64,000 nucleotides of DNA from Tanytarsus gracilentus (Eukaryota > Arthropoda > Insecta > Diptera > Chironomidae), in contig JAXRKN010000035.1 in the NCBI GenBank assembly GCA_038502055.1, positions 1,094,876 through 1,158,875 of the forward strand, given 5' to 3'. Within the stretch, counting starts at the first letter, position 1. Each line of letters begins with the position of its first letter. A program made the translations under genes and the position numbers. This document shows positions 33,384 through 43,522 of this stretch, piece by piece. The notes under the pieces were generated by a model, which had not been told where the DNA came from, did no database searches, and saw nothing but the letters and a program-made list of their open reading frames with translations.

Positions 33384-35076
33384 TCAGCACCATTCTTCGT
33401 CATTTTCACATTTTGCCGCAAACCATTTCGTCAATTTTTTCGTCTTCTCGCTGAATTTCATTAAATTTTCTTCCTCCGCATGCAAAATTGTTGGAAAAAT
33501 TCTCTCAAATTCGCCTTTGCGTTGATGCTCGCGAAAAGCTCGATTAAAAATCTTTTTATCGTCATTTGAAAAACAATTGAAGCAAAATTCGCATTCTGAT
33601 GAGCATGAAAAATTGCATTTCGAGCAAGTTTGAATGTTGACGGATATGTCTTGAGGTGATGAGAGAAAATTTTCGTTTCTATAAAAAAATTAATTAAATT
33701 AAATTTTAAAACAATTTTAAATTTTTTCACTTGAGTTCGTTGAAATTTGTCGCGCCGATGAGTTGAAGTGTGTTGTAAATGACTTGCTCGTAATTTACTG
33801 AGTTCGGTTCATGCTTTTGTAAAGAAGGTGTCAAGTTTGGACTCATGTTGACTTCCATCACTTGCGGCTGAATTTTAAGTTTAAATTTATTAAAATATTT
33901 TTAAATTCTAAAATTTTCTCACCTTCAAATTTTCATCGATCATAAAATCAAATCTGACGAGCTCGAAAAAGTTTTCATTTGTGCAGTTGAGAATTTCACA
34001 TTTATATTTTAGAAAGTCATTGACGCAATTAAATGACGAAGTTATGACATCGACAATCGCTTCATCAATTTCATTCCAAAGTTCGTCCGGATTTTTTCCG
34101 ATTGATCTCAAAAAATATTTGAAACTTTCAGCTTGAGAAAATCCAAATTTGTTCACTAAATCCTCGAAAATTGGCATATCCCAGAAAACAATGTGATTTT
34201 CATCGACGACGTACTTGAGTCGATCGTTTGGGTCGAATGGCTGATAAGGTCGAGGACAAAACCGAAAGAGATTTTCACGTTTATAGCGAAAGACTCGAAG
34301 TGGATCGATGGAAGTGATGAGAACGTAAACGCCCATGTCGAACGCATGTCCATCGACCAAAAGTGGATTTTCAACAAAAACTTGAAGAAATCTAAAGAAA
34401 ATAATTAAAAGTAAATTTATTCAAATTATTTTCAAACCTTTTATATTTTTCTTTCTCATTCAACAATTCATCGACAATTTTTTTCGACACAATTTTCACG
34501 CCGCGATTGTCGAAATTTTTCACGACAAATTTCGCTTCTGGATTTTCCTCAACAAATTCGTTAAACTCTTCAAGTTGCTTCGGAAATTTGAAACCTCTCG
34601 GCACATAATTCGACTTTATGGTCGTGGCCATTACTTGTTTATTAGTTATGCACGAAATTCCAGGAAAATGATTAAATTTCATGTGCGATTTTATTTTAAA
34701 TTTTGCAATTTCTTCTCTAAATTTGTCAAACGGATATTCGACGCTCCACATGACGTCCCATGGCTGAGAAATATTTAAAGTTTCGTAATTTAAATGAGAA
34801 AAAACTCGCTTCATCGATCGCAAATTATCGTTGATGTTCCATTTGTTGATGACTGTTGAAAAAGATGTGAAAAATGTTAATAAAATTTAAAAAAATTTAA
34901 TAATTTTAATTTTAATTTTAAACGTTTTTTTTTATACCAACAAGACATGCTGAAAGATTTTTTGCTTCCAATGTTGAATTGCAGTTCAAAGAAATTTTTA
35001 ATTTTTCTCTAACATTCCAAAAATAAAAAATAGCAAAAAAAACTCCTAAAATACTCGAAAAAATAATCAACTTCAT
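33384..35076 (-). CDS. TTLL15-like tubulin-tyrosine-ligase family protein, copy 2
   Basis: Minus-strand exons 34938..35076, 34438..34852, 33923..34391, 33731..33867 and 33384..33678 join to 484 aa. It has a signal anchor (MKLIIFSSILGVFFAIFYFW), then the TTL domain with FNHFPGISCITNKQ, FVVKNFDNRGVKI, LLVDGHAFDMGVYVLITSIDP, FDFMIDENLK and VMEVNMSP. Unlike copy 1 it keeps the ExN motif and the RG after the lysine, so it is the likelier active copy. The C-terminus has CSKCNFSCSSECEFCFNC, parallel to copy 1. The two copies flank the first S1A gene, so the local order arose by duplication plus insertion or rearrangement. Confidence 0.85.
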
Positions 35077-35978
35077 AGTTTCAGAAGCAAAACTAAACTA
35101 AAGCAATGAAATTAACTTTAAATGTAAATTTTATGGTTTTTATAAAATAGTCACGACAATAAAATTTAATATAGAATCTAAAAGTTATTTTAATGACCAA
35201 TTTTTTTTGTTGGTTTTGATATTAACAAAGTGGTAGCTCTCAGGTATTTTTTGATCCTGGTCGGACGCAAACCAGCGCAGCTTCTGTCCTTACCGTAGTT
35301 TTAACGTCGGAAACGCTAAGATTCAAAAATTGTCGCTTTTATTTTATTTATCAAGAAATTTGTAATTTTAAATTTTTTTCGAGAACTTCAAAAAATCTTG
35401 ATATTTTCAGAGATGGGCAATTGCATTGTAGTCGAATAAAAATTACATCACAAAAAATTAAATGGAATTAATTCAATTTCACACAAAATTCATTTAATTT
35501 TCTAAAATTAAATTATATGCCATTTTTTTGTAATTGATCTGGCATCTCATATTTTAGAATCATGTAAAAATTTCAATTAATTCAATTAATTTCATTAGAA
35601 TGATAATTTTCAATAAAAAAATATCTCAATATGTGATAAGATTTTCATTAATATTTCTACTGCAATAAATTTCAACTCAAAGCTAATAAAATTAATTATT
35701 TTGATAAATTTCTTCAACTGAATAAAATTGAGATTAAAAAACTCATAAATTTTCTATCGTCACATGATTATAAACTCGACTCAAGTTTGATATAAAAAAC
35801 TCCAATTACCTTCAACACGAGATCTGTGACTCACATTTTAAAATATAAATTTTTTATGTTTCCAAAAATAATTTAATCATTATTGAATTACTCACTCGAA
35901 TCCCACCCTTTTGACGTCGTTTGAAGTTTTCGTCATTTTAATCTAAATGATGATAATTTTTTATCGGCAAACTTTTGA
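35077..35978. other. intergenic with MITE and a GC-richer remnant
   Basis: AT-rich spacer that holds a degenerate MITE at 35408-35547 and a GC-richer island at about 35221-35330 (described under findings). No gene is supported. Confidence 0.55.
35408..35547. mobile_element. degenerate MITE, CAGAGATGGGCAATT family
   Basis: It starts CAGAGATGGGCAATTGC and ends near GTAATTGATCTGGCATCT, a decayed form of the family's right end. Flanks GATATTTT and CATATTTT agree at 7 of 8 positions if the element ends at 35547. The right boundary is uncertain by a few bases. Confidence 0.55.
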
Positions 35979-36013
35979 TATATTAAAGCAATCGAGCTGG
36001 TATTGATTTCAGT
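35979..36013 (+). promoter_or_regulatory. TATA-like box plus TCAGT initiator
   Basis: TATATTA at 35979-35985 and TCAGT at 36009-36013 lie about 31 bp apart, 38 bp before the ATG of the next S1A gene. Confidence 0.6.
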
Positions 36014-36050
36014 ATTAGAAAAGAGTTTTTCGAGTCACCACCTCAAAAAA

Positions 36051-37667
36051 ATGAAAACTTTAGTGATTTTGGTATTTTTGAGTGCGTTTGCACGTGGTCA
36101 AGTTGAAATTGAAAAAAGATTTTTAGAAGCTAAAAGTTATGCAGAAGTTTTTGGCGGAAAAAAAATCGAAGTTGATCCAAGGTTTGAATTAAATTTTCAT
36201 TAATTAATAAAAAATCTTAATTTAATTTAAAAAATAGAATTATTGGAGGAAATCCAGTACAGCGTGGTGACGTGCCATTTTTTACGATGATGTTTTTGAC
36301 GAACAGTTTGAATAATTATGTTACAATTGGTGGTGGAAGTTTAATAAAACATGATTGGGTTCTCACGGTGAGTTTTGATCTATCCCTAGCAGACAAAAAT
36401 CTAGTTTTTAATGAAATTTGTCTTTTAGGGTAAATAAAAAAATTTCCCCCACTTTTTTTACGCTTACTTAAAAGTCATCAACTCATTTTTTCTGAATTTA
36501 TCTGCTTTTAAATACTTATTGACATTCTTTAACGCTCTTAAAGAATCTTGAACGCTCTTTAACGCACTTAATGGCTCTTGAACGTTTTTTAACTCTCTTC
36601 AACGTTCTTAAATACTCTTTAACGCTTTTTAACGGTTCTCTTTTCTGGTAAATGCCTTTGAACGCTCTTGAACGCTCTTAAACGCTCTTAAACGCTCTTA
36701 AACGCTCTCAAACGCTCTTAAAAAATCCTAAATTTTGTAGTTTTCATCCCTTGCAAAAATTAAAAATTTTGTTTAAATTTTATTTAAAACGAATTTCTTC
36801 AAATATTTTAGAACGCCGCTTTGGTTTCATCGCCATTTATTGAGACTCACGTTTATCTTGGAATTGTTCAAAGACCTTCAGACATTGCATTAACTCCAGG
36901 ATTCGCTCAATGGTACAGCAATAAGCTCACAAACTCATCTTACTATCCTCATCCACAATTTGATACACGAGATTTTTCCAACAACATTGGATTGCTTAAA
37001 ATTCCTTTAACTGAAGTCATTTACTTAACACTCGGTCAAGTTAAGACAATTCCATTGCCAAGATGGGAAGACAGGTCAAATGAACTAGTTGGATTTCCAG
37101 ATGGAAGAACTTCAGGTTTTGGTTTATTAGAAAATGGAAGTTTTTCGCTTCAGTTGAGAGAAATTAGAGACTTGGAGGTTATTAGCAATAGTCAGTGCAG
37201 CAACGATCTTTCAGCTGTCCTCGTCAATAAAAATGTTTTGTGCACTAAAAATCCCGGAAATAAAAGCATTTGTGCTGGAGATGAAGGTGAGTTGGATTTT
37301 AATTACTGGAAATATTTTTTAAGAAAAAAAATTAACAGAACATTTTAAAATGCTCTAATTATTTTTCAAGGCGGTCCTTTTACGGTGACTTTGAGTGCCG
37401 AACGCAGACTCGTTGGCGTTGTTTCTTTCTCAGTAAATTATAAATTAGAATTCTTTAATTTTTTTTACTAATTAATTAATTCTTTAGATCAGTCAGCCTG
37501 GATGCATCTTTGGATTTCCATCAGCTTACATGCGCGTGACAAATTACCTTCAGTGGATCGAAGATAATGTTGGCGAAGGTATAATTCCTGGAAATTCAGC
37601 GCCAACATTGATAAGAATAAATATTGCCTTATCAATTGCGGCACTTCTAGCTGTGTTGATGAAGTAA
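36051..37667 (+). CDS. S1A serine protease homolog with one-base frameshift
   Basis: Exons 36051..36181, 36238..36367, 36812..37286, 37370..37432 and 37488..37667. Paralog of the gene at 31622: signal peptide, RIIGG start, GGGSLIKHDWVLT, then TNAAL (Leu for His), SNNIGLL (Asn for Asp), AGDEGGPF (Glu for Ser), and a hydrophobic tail (INIALSIAALLAVLMK). Exon 4 carries one extra T in a five-T run (37377-37381). As written, the frame goes off after GGPF and reaches a stop in exon 5. Without that base the protein is 325 aa and the rest (LVGVVSFS, then ISQPGCIFGFP) fits the family. It is either a recent null allele or a sequencing error. Confidence 0.8.
36510..36725. repeat. 11-bp minisatellite AACGCTCTTAA in an intron
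   Basis: Intron 2 of the preceding S1A gene contains about 15-20 copies of AACGCTCTTAA with variants. The most regular block is at about 36660-36725, where successive units are AACGCTCTTAA with few changes. The repeat enlarges this intron to 444 bp; most introns in the array are under 100 bp. Confidence 0.85.
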
Positions 37668-38052
37668 AAAGCTGCGTGGAAATTTTTAAAATCAGCTGAT
37701 ATGGTGGAGGGATTAAAATTGGAGATTGACTGACCTACGACAAAAATACTTCATAAGGATTATCTTGGATTAAAAATGTGTGGAAGAAATCTGGGAAATT
37801 TTTCGTAAATTTTGTCAATGAAAAAATAAAAAACTGAATTAAATAAAAAACTAAAATTTAAAAAATAAAATAAATTAATTTAGATTTAAAAAAATTAAAT
37901 AAATTTTAATTTTTAAAATTACCCTGTAAAATTTTTCTTATCAACAAGATTTAAAGCTCATTCGGAGTATTTAAAAAAATTCGATAAAAGAATTTCCATC
38001 GATAAAAAATTAGCGATTCCGTCAGTCTGACTTTAAATGTCAAAGAGTTAAA
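37668..38052. other. intergenic
   Basis: Spacer between two S1A genes on the same strand. TATA-like GATAAAA phrases occur at 37983 and 38001, and a TCAGT initiator-like site lies near 38022. No other structure is seen. Confidence 0.5.
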
Positions 38053-39400
38053 ATGAATTTTACTGCAATAATTTTGAGTGTTTTAATTTTGAGTTCAAAC
38101 AGCGCGGAAATAATTAAAAAATCTAGTTCCAGAGTTGCTGGTGGTCGACCAGTGAGTTTGGGTGAAATTCCTTACTTTGCGTCAATTCAAATGATCGAAG
38201 GTTCGACGGGTCAAAATTTTCAGTGCGGAGGAAGTTTGATAAGGTTGAAAATTTAATAAATTTTTTATCTTTTTAATAATACAGGAATTTACTTAGGTAC
38301 AACTGGATCCTCACGGTGAGTTCGAACAACGTCAATCGTTAAATATTTTAATCCGAAGATTAATTTTTTAAGCTCGCTCGGTGTCTTTCACAATCTTACT
38401 CTGAATTTTATGTTGAACTTGGAAAGGTAAACAGAAATGTAGCGGCGACTTGGGAAGCTCGAATTATTGATCGATCAGCGATTTATCTTCATCCAAATTA
38501 TTCGTCATTAATTAATTTAAATGATATTGGATTAATTAATCTTCGAGACGCCACAATTGACCTTCTCAATAATTCTTTTATCGACTCAATAAGTCTTCCA
38601 CAATATGAAGATAAAAATTTAAATTTAATCGGGATGAGAAGTTACGTGAGTGGTTTTGGTGGAAATGGAGGTTCGGCAATGTCGAATGTCCTCAACGTCG
38701 CTGACATGCTTGTGGTCGACAATCAAGAGTGCAGAGATGCTTTTCCATCTTTAATAAGTGATGAAAATTTGTGCACAGAAACAATTGGCGGAAGATCGCC
38801 GTGCGTCGGTGACGATGGTGAGAAAAAAACCGCAAAAAGTGCTCAATTTTTTCTAATTTATTCAACAAAAAATTAATTAATTATTTAGGAGGACCGTTGA
38901 CTTCTGTGTTACCTCAAAATCGACACACTTTAATTGGAATTGTCGGACTTACTGTCGAAGGCTGCACTTGGGGTATTCCAGGAGTTTTTACGCGAGTTTC
39001 GCACCATCTCGATTGGATTTATAGTGTTATAGAAGATGAAGTGACAACAACGACACTAATTGATGAAACAACAACGTTAACAATCTCAGAAGAAACCACA
39101 ACTGAAGTTGAATCAACGACATCTGATAGTGAGCCAACAACAACTGAAGAAACCACAACCGAAACTTCACCAACCACAACTGAATTTTACTCAACATCAA
39201 CTGAAGAAACAACCAGCACTGAATCTTCGACAATAACCACAGAAATCACCACAACTCAGTCAGAATCAACCTCACAAACTCAATCAACTACAATTGAACC
39301 TTCAACAACTGAAAATGTTCCTTTATCAGCACCTAAAAGTGTCAAATTGAGTTTTGCTTTGAGTGTTTTATTTTTTGCTGCTTTGATTGTTAATTTTTAA
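38053..39400 (+). CDS. S1A serine protease homolog with Thr-rich stalk and GPI-type tail
   Basis: Four exons (38053..38243, 38297..38315, 38373..38817, 38889..39400) join to 388 aa. Exon 2 is only 19 nt. Signal peptide; RVAGG start; FQCGGSLIRYNWILT; the His motif reads TLARC (Arg for His); LNDIGL keeps the Asp; VGDDGGPL has Asp for Ser. The last exon adds about 75 residues rich in Thr/Ser/Glu (TTTEETTTE-type, a likely O-glycosylated stalk) and ends with a hydrophobic segment (LSFALSVLFFAALIVNF) that suggests a GPI anchor. Probably a surface-displayed pseudoprotease. Confidence 0.88.
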
Positions 39401-39976
39401 AAAAAATTAAGAAATTAAAAAATAAATTAAAAAATTATTTTTTAAAAATTAAAAAAATTAAACAATTTGAAAAATTCAAAAATTTGAAAATAATTTGAAA
39501 AAATTAAAAAAAGAAAAAAAAATTGAAAAAGTAAAAAATTTGAAAAATTTGAAAATTTAAAAAAAAATTAAAAATTTGAAAATTTAAAAAAAAATTAAAA
39601 ATTTGAAAATTTGAAAATATTAAAAATTTAAAAAATTTACAAATTTAAAATTTGAAAATATTTAAAATTCAAAAATTTCAAAAAAAAAACTTAAAATACC
39701 AAAAATTGTCCTCTGGATAAAATGTCCCATGGTAAAATTTCATCAACCCTCAAAAAAATTTATCAACCTCATAAAAAAATTAATTTCTTTCAAACCAATT
39801 TACTCGACCAATTATGACTAATACGGAAGGATTTCACTTTATCGCGAAACCCACTTCAACTAGTGCTTCATCACCACGCATATCAACCGTCTATGTGTTG
39901 ATAAGCTATTAATTGCTTCGATAAGAACACTTGCGACTGGATTTTTCAGTTTACGTTGAAGCGTGAAATAGAAAAC
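39401..39976. other. intergenic, low-complexity A/T
   Basis: The first 290 bases are a degenerate AAATTTGAAAATTTAAAAA repeat. From about 39715 there is a phrase (GGATAAAATGTCCCATGGTAAAA) that resembles phrases in introns of the TTLL15-like gene near 29340 and 30220. A TCAGT initiator-like site lies at 39946-39950. Confidence 0.55.
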
Positions 39977-41616
39977 ATGAAATTAATTTTAATCTTAGTT
40001 CTCTTTAACTTTTGCAATTGCGATTTGCAACTGCCCGAAAAGCTTTTTACTGCACGAGATGCACTGGAAGCGGAAGGAAATCGAGTTGGTGTTGAGAATT
40101 TGAGAAAAATTACCGGATTTAATGCAACGAGTCCAGTTGAAGGTGATTAAGTGGAAAATTTGTCATCCAAGATAATTAGCGATAATTTTATTGAATCTAG
40201 GCCGCGTCGCTGGTGGAAGTTTTGCGGCTTTGGGTCAATTTCCATATCAAGCTTTGGTTTTTATGACGGACTATGCTAATGACTATATTTGTGGAGGTTC
40301 TTTGATCACTTACAGGACAGTTTTAACGGTAATTAATAAACTATTAATTTTTATTAAAATTTTAATTTCAACTTTTAGGCAGCTCATTGCATCGAACCTT
40401 TCAACCTCTTCACAGTCTACCTCGGAGTAGTCAACCGAGGTGCTGGAGGCTCGGCAGCTCATGGCGATTTAAATTTACCGACGAGCTACACGCACTTCCA
40501 TGAAGAATATCATTCATCTTACTTCTGGAATGACATTGGATTAATTTATCTTCCGTCAACGACTTCAAATATTCTCAATCATCCTTGTGGTTGTATTGGA
40601 CTTGTGGCACTGCCAACTTCTAATGATGTCTCAATCAATCTCGATGGAAGAAATGCGACAGTTTCAGGATTCGGAAGGCCTTCAGATAGAGGTTAGAAAT
40701 TTATTTAATGTCCACATGACAAATTACTAAAAAATTGCCTTCTGGATTTTTTTTTTTGTTTTTTAACGTTTTGTAATTTTGTGAAATCTTCTTTTTCCCA
40801 ACTGCAACTGACATTTTTTTTGTTTCCTTACTAAAATTATTTATTTAAACTTTTTATAATTCACAGAAAGTGCATCTCAATTTTTAAAATATGCAAACAC
40901 GCCAATTATAAGCAATCAAGTTTGTTCAAGCGCATTTGGTTCTTTTTATGTCAGAGATTCTCTTTTGTGTTCAAGTGGAGCAAACGCGACCAGCTCATGC
41001 TCAGGTGAGATAAAAAATTAATTTAAAATTAAGTTAAAGATTTTTAACTCTCGTTGAATATTTTGTGATTTATTAATTAATTAATTTAGGTCCCTAAAAA
41101 TTGATAATTTAGGTCTAATTACCCTAAAAACGATTTTTAAATTTTATAAATCGTTAATTAGTCAATTTAGAATTATTTACCATTAAAATCGTTATTTTGT
41201 TAATTAAGGTTTAATTACCCTAAAAACGAAATTAAATCGTTAATTAATTAATTTATGTCTAATTACTCTTAAAACGACGAAAAATTATTTAAATTTTTAT
41301 AAACAGTTAAAACTGAATTTACATTTTTTCAGGTGACTCTGGCGGTCCTTTGACAACTGAAATTGCACCATTACGTCGAGTTCAAGTCGGACTTGTGTCC
41401 TTTGGTGCTGCTGAAACTTGCCAGGGCGGATTTCCATCAGGAAATACGAGAATCACAAGTTACTTGAGTTGGATTGATTTGCATAAAAATGCTACTATTG
41501 CTCCTTCCACCACTCCAAGAATTACAACAACAACCAAAAAATCAAATTCATCAATTGTTAAGTTCAGTGGAATTTTGGCTGTGATTTTAATTTCAATTGT
41601 TGTTTTTATGAAATAA
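39977..41616 (+). CDS. chymotrypsin-like serine protease with intact triad, GPI-type tail
   Basis: Five exons (39977..40142, 40201..40328, 40379..40691, 40867..41004, 41333..41616) join to 342 aa. I used the ATG at 39977, which begins the signal peptide MKLILILVLFNFCNC. An in-frame ATG at 39956 precedes it. The activation site is GRVAGG after a pro-region of about 40 aa. The triad is complete: His101 (TAAHC), Asp150 (WNDIGL), Ser251 (CSGDSGGP). The pocket residue six before Ser251 is Ser, as in chymotrypsins. A short Thr-rich linker (TTPRITTTTKK) leads to a hydrophobic tail (FSGILAVILISIVVFMK) that suggests GPI anchoring. One of only three members of the array with all catalytic residues. Confidence 0.9.
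41075..41275. repeat. diverged tandem repeat in intron 4 of the active protease
   Basis: About three copies of a unit of roughly 60-75 bp containing TTTAGGTCTAATTACCCTAAAAACG followed by a run that includes AAATCGTTAATTA. Purely intronic; no open frame. Confidence 0.65.
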
Positions 41617-41770
41617 TTTTTTAATTTCCTAAATAAATTTTTTCAACTGTGTCGATTGAAATTTTATCAAGGGTTTTTCCGCCACTCAACTTGCTCACTT
41701 TCTTATCCAACTTTTTGATTATAAAAATCCGCAATAATTGGGAAAAAATTCATTCACGTTTCGATTCGCG

Positions 41771-43177
41771 ATGAAGCTTCAAATCGTTTTTCTGCTCGCA
41801 ATTTTCTGCGTGAGTTTTTCAGCAGCTGACAATCAAGCGGCTCTTGGTCAATTTCCATGGCACACTTACCTGTGGATGACAAACGGCACTGAGTACTATT
41901 ACTGTGATGGTGGATTGATTCGCTACAACTGGGTGCTGACTGCAGGTTGAGAAAACTTTTATTTTAAACTCAATTAGTAGATTTTTAAAATTAGTTAATT
42001 AATTTTAAAATGTAACTAATTTATTTTATATTTTTAAATGATTGATTGATTATTCAATTAGTTAATTTTTTAGACTCAATTAGTAAAATTTTAAAATTAG
42101 TTAATTATTTTCACTAATTAATCAATTAATTCTTTATTTTTAAAATAATTGATGAATTATTCAACTAATTTTTTAATCAATTAAATAATTTTTTAAACTC
42201 TATTAGCGGAATTTTTAAATTAATTAAATTTAAAATAATTAATTTTTATCTTTAATTAATAATTTTAAAATTTAACCAATTAATTTAGATTATTCAATTT
42301 AATTTAAGTTTTAAATAATTAATTACTAAATTTAAATAATTAATTTCTAAATTTAAAAAATTAATTAACTTTTTTTACAAATTTTAAAATTTTTATAGTC
42401 ACTTAATTAATTTTAAAAATTTATTTTAACCCAATTAACACTTCCAGCGCACTGCATTCACGAAGCAACCTGGATCTACGCTAGATTTGGTGGAATTAAC
42501 ATCTTTGAAGGTTTCGAGCGTTACACTTACGTTGAATTTCCTGAGTTTAAATTCGTTCCTGCTAATTATGACATCAGTCGTCCTTACATCAACGACATTG
42601 GCTTAATCAATTTGTACGATGCTGGTTCTGATTTAATTTTGTCGCCAAATATTGGATTAATTCCATTACCGAATGTTGGTGATTTAACTGGATTGTCGAG
42701 CACAATTACAGGAAAGTGTTTTAATTTAAAAATTAAGAGCTCAAAATTATTTGAAATCTCTCTTTAGGCTTCGGTTCTTCAACCACCGATCCCACAACTG
42801 TTCTCCGTCACATCACCTTCCCCGTAATGTCTGATTCGTGGTGTTTAACAAGACATGGATGGTCAGACGCGAACACCTTCTGCACTGACACTCTCGGTGA
42901 CACAAGTCCATGCTTAGAAGATCACGGTAAATTTTTAAAGATTTTTTTTAATAATTAATTAATTTAATTTTCATTCGCAGGCGGTCCATTGACAGCAGTC
43001 GTCGGAGGTCAACGAGTCATCATCGGTGTTGGTTCGACTGTGAATGAGATTTGTGCCGCTGGACATCACGGAGTCTTCACCAGAGTGAGTGGTCATCTTG
43101 CATGGATCAACAACATCATCAACAACCCACCAGCTCCACCACCCCCCACAACCATGATGCCCGATCGACTTTTTTAA
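41771..43177 (+). CDS. S1A serine protease homolog (Ser to His), with non-canonical GA splice donor
   Basis: Exons 41771..41945, 42448..42711, 42768..42926 and 42981..43177 give 264 aa when intron 2 is cut at ACAG|GAAAGTG. Its donor dinucleotide is GA, and no in-frame GT exists. The only nearby GT (42716) shifts frame, and retention hits a TAG. Signal peptide MKLQIVFLLAIFCVSFS; no activation peptide is evident, because the fold starts directly at QAALGQFPWHTYL. TAAHC and INDIGL are intact, but the Ser motif reads LEDHGGPL (His for Ser). The tail is Pro-rich (NNPPAPPPPTTMMP) without a hydrophobic anchor. A TATA-like ATAAAAA lies at 41721. Secreted pseudoprotease if spliced. Confidence 0.78.
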
Positions 43178-43522
43178 TAATCTTTAAATAAAAATCTTGC
43201 GTCATTCAAAAATTATCTAATCGTTGTTGAATTGTTTTATTGCGAGGTTGTTGATAAATTATCGGAAGCAATAAGTGAAAGATTGCAATTTTAGGTTTTT
43301 GAGCTTTTTATTTTATTTGAGCTTTTTTAATAAAAGCTTCAAGTTTTTTTCAGCAAAAATAAACACAAAATATTTCAAAAGTGACAAAAAATAATTTTAT
43401 TCAAAAAATAACAAAGTTTTAAATTTCCGAAACGATTTAAAATTTAGATTTGAAAGTTTTCATCTTTTAAAAGAAATTCTGAAAATAAATCAAAAAGTTA
43501 TGAATTTTTTAAAATAATTAAT
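43178..43522. other. intergenic between convergent S1A genes
   Basis: AT-rich 345-bp spacer between the 3' ends of two convergent S1A genes. No feature beyond poly(A)-signal-like sequences is supported. Confidence 0.55.

Noticed and set aside
35221..35330. Possible tRNA or structured RNA in the GC-richer island
   Set aside because: I could not fold a cloverleaf or find A/B-box-like elements. A short GGAC/GTCC pairing alone is not enough.
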